The position numbers and the translations under genes were made by a program. The notes under the pieces are model-generated. The model saw only the letters and a list, made by a program, of their open reading frames with translations. It was not told where the DNA came from and made no database searches. A stretch of DNA of 64,000 nt from Algoriphagus terrigena DSM 22685 (GTDB taxonomy: Bacteria; Bacteroidota; Bacteroidia; Cytophagales; Cyclobacteriaceae). How positions within the stretch are numbered: position 1 is the first letter of the stretch; each line of letters starts with the position of its first letter. The stretch spans positions 62,001 through 126,000 of the forward strand of contig NZ_AUBW01000015.1 in assembly GCF_000429445.1 (NCBI RefSeq), in the 5' to 3' direction. Positions 9,115-18,200 of the stretch are shown piece by piece.

Positions 9115-9474
9115 CTACTTGAGCACGCGCTTGACTCTGATCGCCAATTCATTGGGATTGAAAGGCTTGGGAATAAAGTCTGCGACTCCCAAATTAAACG
9201 CCTCCAAGACGACTTGCTCCTCTTCTCCGAGGGAACTGAGGACTATGATAGGGGTATTAGGTCTGGATTTCTTCGCATGGTGGATGATTTCGATCCCGCT
9301 GCGGAATGGCATCATGACATCTGTGATAATCAAATCCGGATCAAGAGTGTCAATCGCGTGGATTCCTTCATTGCCGTCACACACCAAGTGGGTCTCGTAA
9401 CCATCCTTTTTCAACCGGAATTGTACTAAACTGGAAATCAGCTTATCGTCTTCGATAATCAGGATTTTTTTCAT
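9115..9474 (-). CDS. Single-domain response regulator
   Basis: A 119-residue receiver domain without an output domain. Visible residues: acidic pocket Glu8-Asp9-Asp10, phospho-acceptor Asp52 (LIITDVMMP), switch Ser80/Ser81 (IIVLSS), and Lys103 in the KPF motif. The ATG at 9474 is chosen because MKKILIIEDD is the canonical receiver start; an earlier in-frame ATG at 9516 adds residues unrelated to the fold. As first gene of the five-gene polysaccharide unit, it probably acts by direct protein contact, perhaps with the HEAT-repeat protein encoded 5 nt downstream (inference). No histidine kinase is encoded nearby, so the phosphodonor is elsewhere. Confidence 0.92.
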   Translation of the reverse strand: MKKILIIEDDKLISSLVQFRLKKDGYETHLVCDGNEGIHAIDTLDPDLIITDVMMPFRSGIEIIHHAKKSRPNTPIIVLSSLGEEEQVVLEAFNLGVADFIPKPFNPNELAIRVKRVLK

Positions 9475-9701
9475 ATCAGGGGGTGATCCGAACTTAAATA
9501 TAGCATCAAAGTACAAAATGTAAGCTCTTCCCGCCGTTCATAATACGGCCTTTGGCGGATAGATGTAAATCAAATGCACTTATTCGCATTTTGACGGTGA
9601 ATCGAGACCACTGATCAAAAAAAAAGTTTTTCAAAATAATTCCCCATCGCGGATGAATTGCCTTTTGCTAGCTTGCTACCTGAAGAATAACCACCAATCG
9701 A

Positions 9702-11396
9702 ATGAAAAGACAATTTCTGAACGCAGGAATGGCTGGCTTACTGATGACCGGTATTCTCTCGTATACCGCGTCGGCACAGAGTGATCCGACAGGAAAGCGG
9801 AGAGTCTCGGAAACCTACGCTATCACCAATGCCACAATTTTTGCATCTCCCGGTCAGCAAGGGACCAAAGGCACGGTCCTCTTCCGTGAAGGAGTGATCG
9901 TGGATATGGGTGCAAATCTGTCACTTCCCAAGGAAGCCCAGCTGATCGCTGGTGACTCACTATTTATCTATCCTGGCTTCATCGATGGTTCCGGAATGGC
10001 CGGAATCACGAAACCAACGGATCTTGAAAGACCCAAGGACTTTGTATCGTCGGCGCCCCCTGATGAGATCGCAGGCATCACGCCCTGGAGATCCGCCACG
10101 GATCAGTTTTCCATTACAGGAAATCAGGTAGATGACTGGAGAAAGTCCGGATTCACCCTCACTCAGGTGGTACCTGACGGAGGCATGATTCCCGGCAAGG
10201 CGGCTATCATGGTATTGGGAAACCCCACAACGGTTAATGTACTAATGGAAAATACCGCTCTGGCCGCCAATTTCAGAGGGTCCAGAGGGATGTACCCCGC
10301 CACTGCGGTGGGTGTGATGGCAAAGTTTCGCGACGTCTATCAAAACACCGCTCTCGCTCTCGACCACACCAAGCTCTACGCGTCCACGGCCGGAGTCTCC
10401 AGACCCGAGATGACTCCAACCCAGGTTGGAATGACAGCCGTCGTTCAGAAACAGATCCCGGTGATTTTCACTGCAAACTCCGATCTAGAGGTGAGAAGAG
10501 CGATCTCGCTCCAGAAAGAGTTGGGTTTCAAACTCATTCTTTCCGGATTGGAAAACTATGAAACAGTCATTGACCTGATTAAAAGCTCAGGCACTCCGGT
10601 ACTGATCAAGCTTGAAGTTCCTGATGACAAGGCTCTCAAGGCGCAAAAAAAGGACAGTGTTAGCGCAGCAACCAAAGCCCAATACGACCGGGTAAAGGAA
10701 GCTTACGATATGGCTCTCAAGCAGGCGTCGCTTTTGGAGAAAGCTGGAATCCCCTTCGGATTCTCTACTATTGACGCCAAGCCTGGAGACGCGCTAAAGG
10801 CGATTCAGTCGATGGTCAAAAATGGCCTAAGCGAAAAGGCGGCTTTGGCGGCTCTGACCACCAATCCCGCCCAAATACTTGGAATCAGCAGAGTGGCAGG
10901 AACCATCGAGAAAGGCAAGATGGCCAATTTCGTAATCAGCACCGATTCGATCTTCAAAGAATCAGCGCAGATCAAAACTGTCGTGGCTGACGGCTATGTA
11001 TTTGACTATGAAGTGAAGAAAAAGGCTGCCAAGGAAAACGGAAAATCTGAAAATGGTGCCGTGAAAGCTGAAGGAGTCTGGGAATACACCGCAGAAACTC
11101 CGGCTGGTAGCAATGGCGGAGAAATCACCATTACCAAAGAAGGTTCAGAATACTCCGGAACGATCACTCTGGATGACCCTTCTGGCGGGGGTAAGATCAA
11201 CACACCGATTAGGAATGTCGCTCTTAGCGAAAAAACACTTTCTTTCGAATTTGACGTCAACGCAGGTGGAAACAACCTCACCGTCACTATTACAGCAGAA
11301 ATCGCAGGTGCCAGCATGGAAGGTACCATGTCTGTCGGACAGTTCGGCTCCTTTCCACTTACCGCCACACTCATCACTCCTAGCCTAACCCACTAA
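9702..11396 (+). CDS. Exported amidohydrolase-like protein with degenerate metal site and C-terminal beta domain
   Basis: A 564-residue protein with a signal peptide (about 1-26, ending TASAQ). Residues about 37-440 follow the amidohydrolase layout: N-terminal beta-sandwich, PGFID turn and C-terminal NPAQILGI...GTIEKGKMANFVI. The metal-binding D-x-H-x-H is replaced: Asp95-Gly96-Ser97-Gly98-Met99, so both first-strand histidines are missing. Residues about 460-564 form an extra beta-rich domain (GVWEYTAETPAGSNGGEITI; TLDDPSGGG) not found in the two neighbours. It is first of three tandem paralogues, 4 nt before the next, and is probably a pseudoenzyme or partner subunit in the periplasm (inference). 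Confidence 0.85.
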   Translation: MKRQFLNAGMAGLLMTGILSYTASAQSDPTGKRRVSETYAITNATIFASPGQQGTKGTVLFREGVIVDMGANLSLPKEAQLIAGDSLFIYPGFIDGSGMAGITKPTDLERPKDFVSSAPPDEIAGITPWRSATDQFSITGNQVDDWRKSGFTLTQVVPDGGMIPGKAAIMVLGNPTTVNVLMENTALAANFRGSRGMYPATAVGVMAKFRDVYQNTALALDHTKLYASTAGVSRPEMTPTQVGMTAVVQKQIPVIFTANSDLEVRRAISLQKELGFKLILSGLENYETVIDLIKSSGTPVLIKLEVPDDKALKAQKKDSVSAATKAQYDRVKEAYDMALKQASLLEKAGIPFGFSTIDAKPGDALKAIQSMVKNGLSEKAALAALTTNPAQILGISRVAGTIEKGKMANFVISTDSIFKESAQIKTVVADGYVFDYEVKKKAAKENGKSENGAVKAEGVWEYTAETPAGSNGGEITITKEGSEYSGTITLDDPSGGGKINTPIRNVALSEKTLSFEFDVNAGGNNLTVTITAEIAGASMEGTMSVGQFGSFPLTATLITPSLTH

Positions 11397-11400
11397 AAAC

Positions 11401-12789
11401 ATGAAAAAGCTCAATTTTATACTTGCTGCTTTGTTGGGAATGGGATTGAATTATTCCCAAGCGCAAACTCCGAAAGGCAGTGTTCTGATAAAAAACGCGA
11501 CGGTGCTTACCGTAACGAAAGGAAATCTGGAAAACACAGATGTCTTGGTTCAGGACGGAGTTATCAAGCAAGTTGGACAAAATCTTAGCGCTCCATCAGG
11601 AGGACAGACGATCGACGCCAGCGGCAAATTTCTGATGCCTGGAATCATCGACGCCCACTCCCACGTCGCGCTTGACGTGGTCAACGAGGCCTCTTCGCCG
11701 ATCGTGGCTGAAGTTCGGATGAAAGACGTGGTCAATCCCTTTGAAATCGGGATCTACCGCGCGCTCGCCGGTGGGGTGACCATCTCCCACGCGATGCACG
11801 GCTCCGCCAATGTCGTCGGTGGTCAAAACGCCACCCTGAAACATCGCTGGGGCTCTGACGATCCTGCGGAAATCATCATGCAGGACGCGCCACGCACGAT
11901 CAAGTTTGCGCTGGGAGAAAACCCAACCCGGGTTCACGGACGAGGCAACAACATCCAACCAAGAACCCGTATGGGTGTGGAAGCAGTTTTAAGAAACGGT
12001 TTCAACGAAGCACTGCAATACAAGAAAAACTGGGAAAGCTACAATTCGGCCAAAGGACAAAAGGGGAACACCATGACTCCGCCGGCTTTCAACGATCGTC
12101 TTCAGACGCTGGCAGATATCCTGGACGGCAAGATCATCATCCACTGCCACTCCTATCGCGCAGATGAAATCTACATGCTGATCAACGTCGCCAAGGATTT
12201 TGGGATCACCAAGCTGGTCTTCCAGCACACCAACGAAGGCTTCAAAGTCGCTCCGGAGATTGCCGAATACACGATGGGCGCTTCCGTATTTGCCGACTGG
12301 TGGGCTTACAAGATGGAGGTCTACTACTCCACCGCTTTCAATGCCGCGATCCTTCAGAGAAATGGCGTCATCACCTCGATCAATTCGGATTCTGCAGAGC
12401 TGATCCGTCACCTCTATCACGAGGCTGCCAAGACGCAGCGCTACGGAGGATTGACGGACGATGAGGCCCTGGCCATGATCACCATCAATCCCGCCAAACA
12501 ACTTGGTATTGACGACAAGGTAGGTTCGATCGAAGTCGGCAAACAAGCTGACTTGGTGATTTTCGAAGGTCATCCGCTTTCCTCCTATGCAGTTCCCCAA
12601 ATGACCTTTGTGGACGGCGTCAAATACTTTGACATCAAGGCGGATACAGACGACCAGCGTCAGTTTGTGAGCGCGACAGAGATGGTAGAGCCGGTGTATC
12701 TGCATGCCGAAGAGGACCACCAATGTCTCCAGGACGTGGACGCATACTTCGAAGCATTTCAGGGAGCGTTCCTTGAAGAGACACTTTAA
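11401..12789 (+). CDS. Exported amidohydrolase, intact metal site
   Basis: A 462-residue protein with a signal peptide (about 1-22, ending YSQAQ). It keeps the metallo-dependent amidohydrolase set: Asp84-Ala-His86-Ser-His88, His248-Cys-His250 after strand 5, His276 (VFQHTNEG) and the final Asp330 (SINSDSAE). The C-terminus has NPAKQLGIDDKVGSIEVG and GKQADLVIFEGHPL, as in imidazolonepropionase- or dipeptidase-like members. Substrates of this subfamily are cyclic amides or peptides; the exact one cannot be told. The genes on both sides are paralogues lacking the metal ligands, so this is likely the only catalytic member of the trio. It starts 4 nt after the first paralogue and ends 12 nt before the third. 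Confidence 0.9.
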   Translation: MKKLNFILAALLGMGLNYSQAQTPKGSVLIKNATVLTVTKGNLENTDVLVQDGVIKQVGQNLSAPSGGQTIDASGKFLMPGIIDAHSHVALDVVNEASSPIVAEVRMKDVVNPFEIGIYRALAGGVTISHAMHGSANVVGGQNATLKHRWGSDDPAEIIMQDAPRTIKFALGENPTRVHGRGNNIQPRTRMGVEAVLRNGFNEALQYKKNWESYNSAKGQKGNTMTPPAFNDRLQTLADILDGKIIIHCHSYRADEIYMLINVAKDFGITKLVFQHTNEGFKVAPEIAEYTMGASVFADWWAYKMEVYYSTAFNAAILQRNGVITSINSDSAELIRHLYHEAAKTQRYGGLTDDEALAMITINPAKQLGIDDKVGSIEVGKQADLVIFEGHPLSSYAVPQMTFVDGVKYFDIKADTDDQRQFVSATEMVEPVYLHAEEDHQCLQDVDAYFEAFQGAFLEETL

Positions 12790-12801
12790 TCACCCCGAAT
12801 C

Positions 12802-14103
12802 ATGAATAGAATTTTAAAAACCTTTTGCGCCTCTCTGCTTGCCCTTCTTCCAGTGGCGGCCATGGCTCAGATCGACGGGGAATTTGTAAAACCCCGTACC
12901 GGAAAGTTTCTCCTTCAAAACGCCACAGTCGTGACTGTCACCAAAGGCACGCTGAGCAATACTTCTGTTTTGGTCGAAAACGGGAAGATCTCCCAAGTAG
13001 GCACCGGTATCAGTGCCGACGGTGCGGAAGTCATCGACTGCACGGGCATGTTCATCTATCCTGGCATGATCGACGGCGGTACCAGACTGGGTTTGGTCGA
13101 AGTCAGCTCGGTGCCTGAGACCGTGGACTACGCCGAACTGGGAAATGTAACTCCGAATATGCAGGCTTTGACCACGGTCAATCCCAACGCCGAAGCCATC
13201 AGTGTAACCCGCGTTTCCGGCGTGACGACCGTTTTGACGGTACCCACTGGCGGTCTTTTCCCCGGCACAGCCGCTTTGATCAATCTCAATGGCTACACGC
13301 CGGATCAGATGTACGGCGGATTCAAGGCTATCGTCATGAACTTCCCGAGCTCCGGACGACGTGGCAGATTTGATCGAAGATCGGAGGAGGATGTGAAAAA
13401 AGACTCCGAAAAAGCATTGAAAGAAGCCAATGAAATCTGGGAAAATGCCAAGAACTACCTGACCTTGAAAAAGGCCGGCGCTGAACTTCAATACTATCCC
13501 GAGATGGACCAGCTGTCAAAGGCTGTCTCCGGCGAGCTTCCTCTGCTCATCGTAGTCGATGCAGCCTCTGATATCCAAAATGCAATCAAGTGGGTAGAAG
13601 GTAAAGACATCAAAGTGATCTTCTCAGGTGTGGCTGAAGGATGGAGAGTGGCCGATGAGATCGCCAAAGCAGGAATCCCCGTGATCACAGGTCCGGTGCA
13701 GGAATTGCCCACCAGACAGTCTGACCGCTACGACACGCCCTACGCGAACGCCGGCAAGATGGCCAAAGCAGGCGTCAAAGTAGCGATCCGTACTGACGAA
13801 GAAGAAAACGTACGAAACCTGCCATTCCACGCCGCTTTTGCGGCAGCTTACGGATTGGGCAAAGAGGAAGCGCTGAAAGCGATCACCATCAATCCCGCCG
13901 AGATCTTCGGCATTGCAGATCAGTATGGCTCTGTGGAAGCTGGCAAACGCGCCAACCTGATCATCTCGACAGGCGATCCGCTGGAGACCAAGTCTCAGAT
14001 CATCCACGTCCTCATCGACGGCTACATGATCCCAATGTCCAACAGACACATCAGACTCTACCAGGAATTTCTCGAACGATCTCCGGGTTTAAAGGTCAAT
14101 TGA
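12802..14103 (+). CDS. Exported amidohydrolase-like protein, degenerate metal site
   Basis: A 433-residue protein with a signal peptide (about 1-22, ending AAMAQ). Its N-terminus (FLLQNATVVTVTKGTLSNTS) closely mirrors the middle paralogue. The PGMID turn is present, but D-x-H-x-H reads Asp91-Gly92-Gly93-Thr94-Arg95; the HxH after strand 5 is VVD, and the last ligand region reads IRTDEEEN. NPAEIFGIADQYGSVEAG at the C-terminus shows it kept the family scaffold. Catalysis is therefore unlikely by the usual mechanism; a structural or substrate-binding role with the active paralogue is inferred. It ends the tandem and is followed 8 nt later by a strong terminator. Confidence 0.88.
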   Translation: MNRILKTFCASLLALLPVAAMAQIDGEFVKPRTGKFLLQNATVVTVTKGTLSNTSVLVENGKISQVGTGISADGAEVIDCTGMFIYPGMIDGGTRLGLVEVSSVPETVDYAELGNVTPNMQALTTVNPNAEAISVTRVSGVTTVLTVPTGGLFPGTAALINLNGYTPDQMYGGFKAIVMNFPSSGRRGRFDRRSEEDVKKDSEKALKEANEIWENAKNYLTLKKAGAELQYYPEMDQLSKAVSGELPLLIVVDAASDIQNAIKWVEGKDIKVIFSGVAEGWRVADEIAKAGIPVITGPVQELPTRQSDRYDTPYANAGKMAKAGVKVAIRTDEEENVRNLPFHAAFAAAYGLGKEEALKAITINPAEIFGIADQYGSVEAGKRANLIISTGDPLETKSQIIHVLIDGYMIPMSNRHIRLYQEFLERSPGLKVN

Positions 14104-14110
14104 TTTGATG

Positions 14111-14141
14111 AAAAGCCACGAGCCAGTCTCGTGGCTTTTTT
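14111..14141 (+). terminator. Rho-independent terminator after the amidohydrolase trio
   Basis: Perfect 12-bp stem (14111-14122 pairs with 14128-14139; core GCCACGAG/CTCGTGGC), 5-nt loop, and a run of T residues on the right arm. It closes the three-gene operon. Confidence 0.9.
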
Positions 14142-14378
14142 ATTATCGAAAGAATCAAACCGAAAGTCGGAGCGCAATGTCATCTGGATGTGAACCTCGA
14201 AGGTGTGAATGTCGTTTTCTCAGAAACACCCTAGAAAAATGGACCGGTGACCAACGCCAAGTGGGCGCCTTCCTTCCACATGAGTCGACACCGAGGTTCG
14301 ATTAGAGAAAACAAAACCCGGTCAACGGACACAAAACACGAAAACAATAAGCCACCTGAATCATCTAAAGTCTTACCA

Positions 14379-14588
14379 ATGAAAACGCTAAAATTCAAAA
14401 CCAACATCAATTGCGGCAACTGCCTGGCCAAGGTCACACCCAAACTTAACGAACAATCCGGAATCGAATCGTGGTCAGTGGATCTCGAGGATCCGGAACG
14501 CACACTGACCGTGGAGACCACCGAACTGGGTCCTGACGATATCAAGAAGGCGGTCCTGAAGGCCGGTTTTTTGGCGAATGTGAAATAA
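14379..14588 (+). CDS. Heavy-metal-associated (HMA) domain protein
   Basis: A 69-residue protein that is one ferredoxin-like HMA domain. The metal motif is Cys12-Gly-Asn-Cys15 (NINCGNCLAKV), a CxxC in the usual loop after strand 1, lacking the common preceding GMT. Strand 2 (WSVDLEDPERTLTVE) and the second helix (GPDDIKKAVLKAGF) complete the fold. The ATG at 14379 is used because the domain starts immediately there; upstream in-frame codons from 14247 are not HMA-like. Such proteins bind Cu(I) or Zn(II) as soluble chaperones. It sits about 130 nt before the copper-type efflux operon, consistent with copper trafficking (inference). Confidence 0.88.
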   Translation: MKTLKFKTNINCGNCLAKVTPKLNEQSGIESWSVDLEDPERTLTVETTELGPDDIKKAVLKAGFLANVK

Positions 14589-14596
14589 CGAAATGG

Positions 14597-14668
14597 AGAC
14601 GTTAGACTTCAGACACAATAGAAAGCCCTATATCAGCTCCTTTGTCGAAAGTCTAAAATCTAACGTCT
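14597..14668. repeat. Interrupted inverted repeat AGACGTTAGACTT / AAGTCTAA..TCTAACGTCT
   Basis: The left arm at 14597-14609 is matched in inverse orientation by 14649-14668, where the word is partly duplicated (AAGTCTAA then AATCTAACGTCT). The separation is about 39 nt. The same word TCTAACGTCTT occurs near 24265 and related words near 45870 and 45960, so it may be one member of an interspersed family. Without a T-run it is not a classical terminator. Confidence 0.55.
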
Positions 14669-14678
14669 TATATCATCA

Positions 14679-14711
14679 TTTGAACTTCCAAGATTAAATT
14701 CCGTACTTTTG
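14679..14711 (+). promoter_or_regulatory. Bacteroidota-type promoter of the metal-efflux operon
   Basis: TTTG at 14679-14682, 21-nt spacer, then TACTTTTG at 14704-14711, matching TTTG/TAnnTTTG of the primary sigma factor. Only 5 nt separate the -7 box from the ATG at 14717, so transcription would start at or next to the start codon. Confidence 0.7.
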
Positions 14712-14716
14712 ACACA

Positions 14717-15130
14717 ATGAAAGCTCCAGTTTCCATTCTTCTAGCCCTGCTAGTCTTCTTCGCCTCCGTCGGGATGGCCAAGACGACGCATTTTTGCATG
14801 GGCACGGAGATGACATCAGAGCTTGGTTTTGGAGCCAAACACGTGGATTGTGGGATGGAAATGCCGATGAGCCACGACGAGCAAGGTTCCGACAACCAAA
14901 AAGATCCAAACTCTTGCTGCGAAAATATCACCGAGCACCTTCAGGTCGACGATGAGGTACAGCTCAAAAAGTCGGATGTACAATTCCAGTTGAATTTTGC
15001 GGTCGCCTTGGTGGAGGTTTTTGTCTTCGGATTGACACCAAGCACTGATCGACCAAACACTTTTTGGACAGCATATTCCCCTCCCATTTCGCGGGATTAC
15101 CAAGTCCTTTACCAAAACTTCCTGATTTAA
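14717..15130 (+). CDS. HYC_CC_PP family protein
   Basis: A 137-residue exported protein with a signal peptide (about 1-21). The family-defining residues are present: a THFCMG variant of HYC (His25-Phe-Cys27), Cys45, the adjacent pair Cys67-Cys68 (NSCCEN) and Pro122-Pro123 (YSPPISRDYQVLYQNFL) near the C-terminus. The region between is rich in Met, His and acidic residues (GMEMPMSHDEQ), suited to metal binding. Such proteins are commonly encoded directly before CusA-like transporters in Bacteroidota, as here (87-nt gap). The role in copper or silver resistance is inferred from residues and context; no mechanism is established by the sequence. Confidence 0.85.
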   Translation: MKAPVSILLALLVFFASVGMAKTTHFCMGTEMTSELGFGAKHVDCGMEMPMSHDEQGSDNQKDPNSCCENITEHLQVDDEVQLKKSDVQFQLNFAVALVEVFVFGLTPSTDRPNTFWTAYSPPISRDYQVLYQNFLI

Positions 15131-15216
15131 ATCCTAGGTAGCCGGGTCATCCCGGTATGCATTTGACCTCAAACCAAAACGGTTTAGGCATTATCCACTG
15201 CATCAACCTAGAATTT

Positions 15217-18200
15217 ATGCTTAATCGAATCATCAAGTATTTCCTTGAAAATAAGCTCGTGACAGTGCTTTTTCTCCTGCTGATCATCGGCTGGGGAATC
15301 GTCACGGCGCCTTTTAACTGGAACATTGGCTTCCTTCCGCGGGACCCCGTACCCGTCGATGCCATTCCCGATATCGGCGAAAACCAACAGATCGTCTTTA
15401 CCGAATGGATGGGTCGCTCTCCTCAAGACGTAGAGGATCAGATCACTTATCCGCTTACCACTTCGCTGCTGGGGCTTCCTGGAGTGAAAAGCGTGCGTTC
15501 GAGCTCCGCATTCGGCTTTTCCAGCATCTACATCATCTTTGACGAAGAGACGGAATTCTACTGGAGCCGATCCCGAGTTTTGGAAAAACTCAACTCCCTT
15601 CCAGCGGGCTTGCTTCCAGAGGGCGTCCAACCCAAGCTCGGTCCCGATGCCACCGCGCTCGGACAGGTCTTTTGGTACACGCTCGAAGGCCGGGACGAAG
15701 ATGGAAATCCGACCGGTGGTTGGGATCTCCACGAGCTTCGGACTATCCAGGACTACTATGTGCGCTATGCGCTGACTGCCGTCGAAGGCGTGGCAGAAGT
15801 GGCCTCCGTGGGCGGCTATGTCAAAGAATACCAAGTCGATGTAGATCCAGCTGCACTGAAAGCTCACGGCGTCAGCCTCATGGACGTGATGGAAGCAGTG
15901 CGAAAGTCCAATCTGGACGTCTCCGCCAATACTATCGAGATCAACCGGGTGGATTATTTTGTCCGTGGATTAGGCTATGTCGAAGAGTTGGCTGATCTGG
16001 ACAAAGCCGTGGTCAAAGTCACCGACAACGTTCCGATCCGCATCCAGGATGTCGCCAGGGTCAACATCGGCCCGCAACCGAGAAACATGTCCGGCATCTT
16101 GGACAAAAGCGGCGCAGAAGCCGTGGGCGGGGTCGTCATCGCCCGCTACGGAGACAATCCCCTGCAGGTAATCGAAGGCGTCAAGGCCGAAATAGAGAAA
16201 CTTTCCCAAGGCCTCCCTACCAAAACGCTGGCCGACGGCACTGTTTCCAAAGTCACGCTGGTACCGTTCTACGACCGCACCGGCCTAATCTACGAGACAC
16301 TCGGCACGCTCTACGAGGCGATCAACTTGCAAATCTTGGTAACGATCCTAGTGATCATCGTGATGGTGTACAACCTTCGCGCTTCGCTTCTGATCTCTGC
16401 CCTGCTGCCGCTTGCAGTTCTGATGTGCTTCATCTTTATGAAATACTTCGGCGTAGACGCCAACATCGTCGCACTTTCCGGAATCGCCATCGCCATCGGA
16501 ACCATGGTCGATCTGGGCATTATCCTCAATGAAAACGTCCTCCGTCATCTCGAGATCGCGCCCAGAAGCCAATCCAAGCTCAAAACCGTGTATGAAGCCA
16601 CCGCGGAGGTTTCTGGAGCAATCGTCACTGCTGTCAGCACCACGATTGTCAGTTTTCTACCGGTATTTACATTACAAGCCGCCGAGGGAAAACTCTTTGG
16701 TCCACTGGCCTACACCAAGACTTTTGCACTGATCTCGGCTGTGATCTTCACACTTCTGATCATGCCGGCCTTTTCGCATTGGATCTTTTCCATCAAGAGT
16801 TACAAAGCCAAAAACGGAAAATTTATAAACTACCTGTTGATGCTTTTGGGGATTGTCATCGCCCTCACCATATGGGCTTGGGGCGGTTGGTTGCTCTTTG
16901 GATACGGGCTGATACATACAGCGGCCCTTCATTTCCCGGATAAAGTCGAAAAGCACAAAAGCCTCCTCGTCATCGTCCTTACGCTGGTTTTTGTAACCTG
17001 GCTGCTGACCGAATTATGGATGCCGCTCGGTGTATCCGTCAGCCATTTCACCAATTTTCTGTTTATATCACTGCTTTTAGGCCTCGTCTTGGGCGGTTTC
17101 GCAGCGTTCATTCGAGTCTATCCCCGTATCCTCATGTGGTGTCTGGCCAATAAAGGCACGTTCCTGATCTTTCCTGTGGTTGTCATCTTGATGGGAGTGA
17201 GTGTATGGCAGGGTTTTGACAAAGTCTTCGGCGTCATCCCACGGGCTTTTGACCTAGTCGGAGTCAATATTCGGACTACCGGCCTTTGGTCTGGACTGAG
17301 TCATACCGCTCCCGGTATGGGAAAAGAGTTTATGCCTTCGCTCAACGAGGGTTCTTTTCTCCTAATGCCTACCACTATGCCACATGCTGGGATTCAGGAA
17401 AACAAAGAAGTCCTCCAACAATTGGACATGCTGGTGACGGCAATACCCGAGGTGGAAATGGTCGTGGGGAAAGCCGGCCGGGCCGAAACGGCCATCGACC
17501 CCGCTCCCATCAATATGTTTGAGAATACCATCCAGTACAAAAGCGAATATGCCGCGGACCAAAACGGAACCCGCCTTCGGTTTAAAATCATGGATGGCAA
17601 GTACGAGTTGAAAGACGGGTCGCTGTTCGATCCAGAATCGATGAGCCCAAATCAGATTCGCGTAGCGGATTTGGTGCCGGATTCGGATGGAGAATACTTC
17701 CGTCAATGGAGATCCCATATCAAGTCTCCTGATGATATCTGGGATGAGATAGTCGGGGTGATCAACCTCCCCGGAGTGACTTCCTCTCCAAAGCTCCAAC
17801 CCATCGAGACCCGTCTCGTGATGCTCCAAACTGGAATGCGAGCGCCAATGGGAATCAAAGTATACGGACCTGATCTACAAACAATTGAAAGCTTTGGATT
17901 ACAGCTGGAGAACTATCTAAAGGAAGTGCCTTCGGTGAAAAAAGAAGCGGTCTTCGCAGACCGAATCGTCGGCAAACCTTATCTGGAACTGGACATCAAC
18001 CGGGACGAAATCTCCCGCTATGGGATGAATGTGCTCGACGTGCAGGACTTTATCGAGACCGCTATCGGCGGTATGAAACTCAGCACGACGGTGGAAGGTC
18101 GTGAGCGTTTTCCGATCCGCGTGCGCTATGCAAGAGAATTCCGGGACGATCCGGATGCAATCGAAAATCTGCAAATCCCGACTCCCTTGGGCAATTACAT

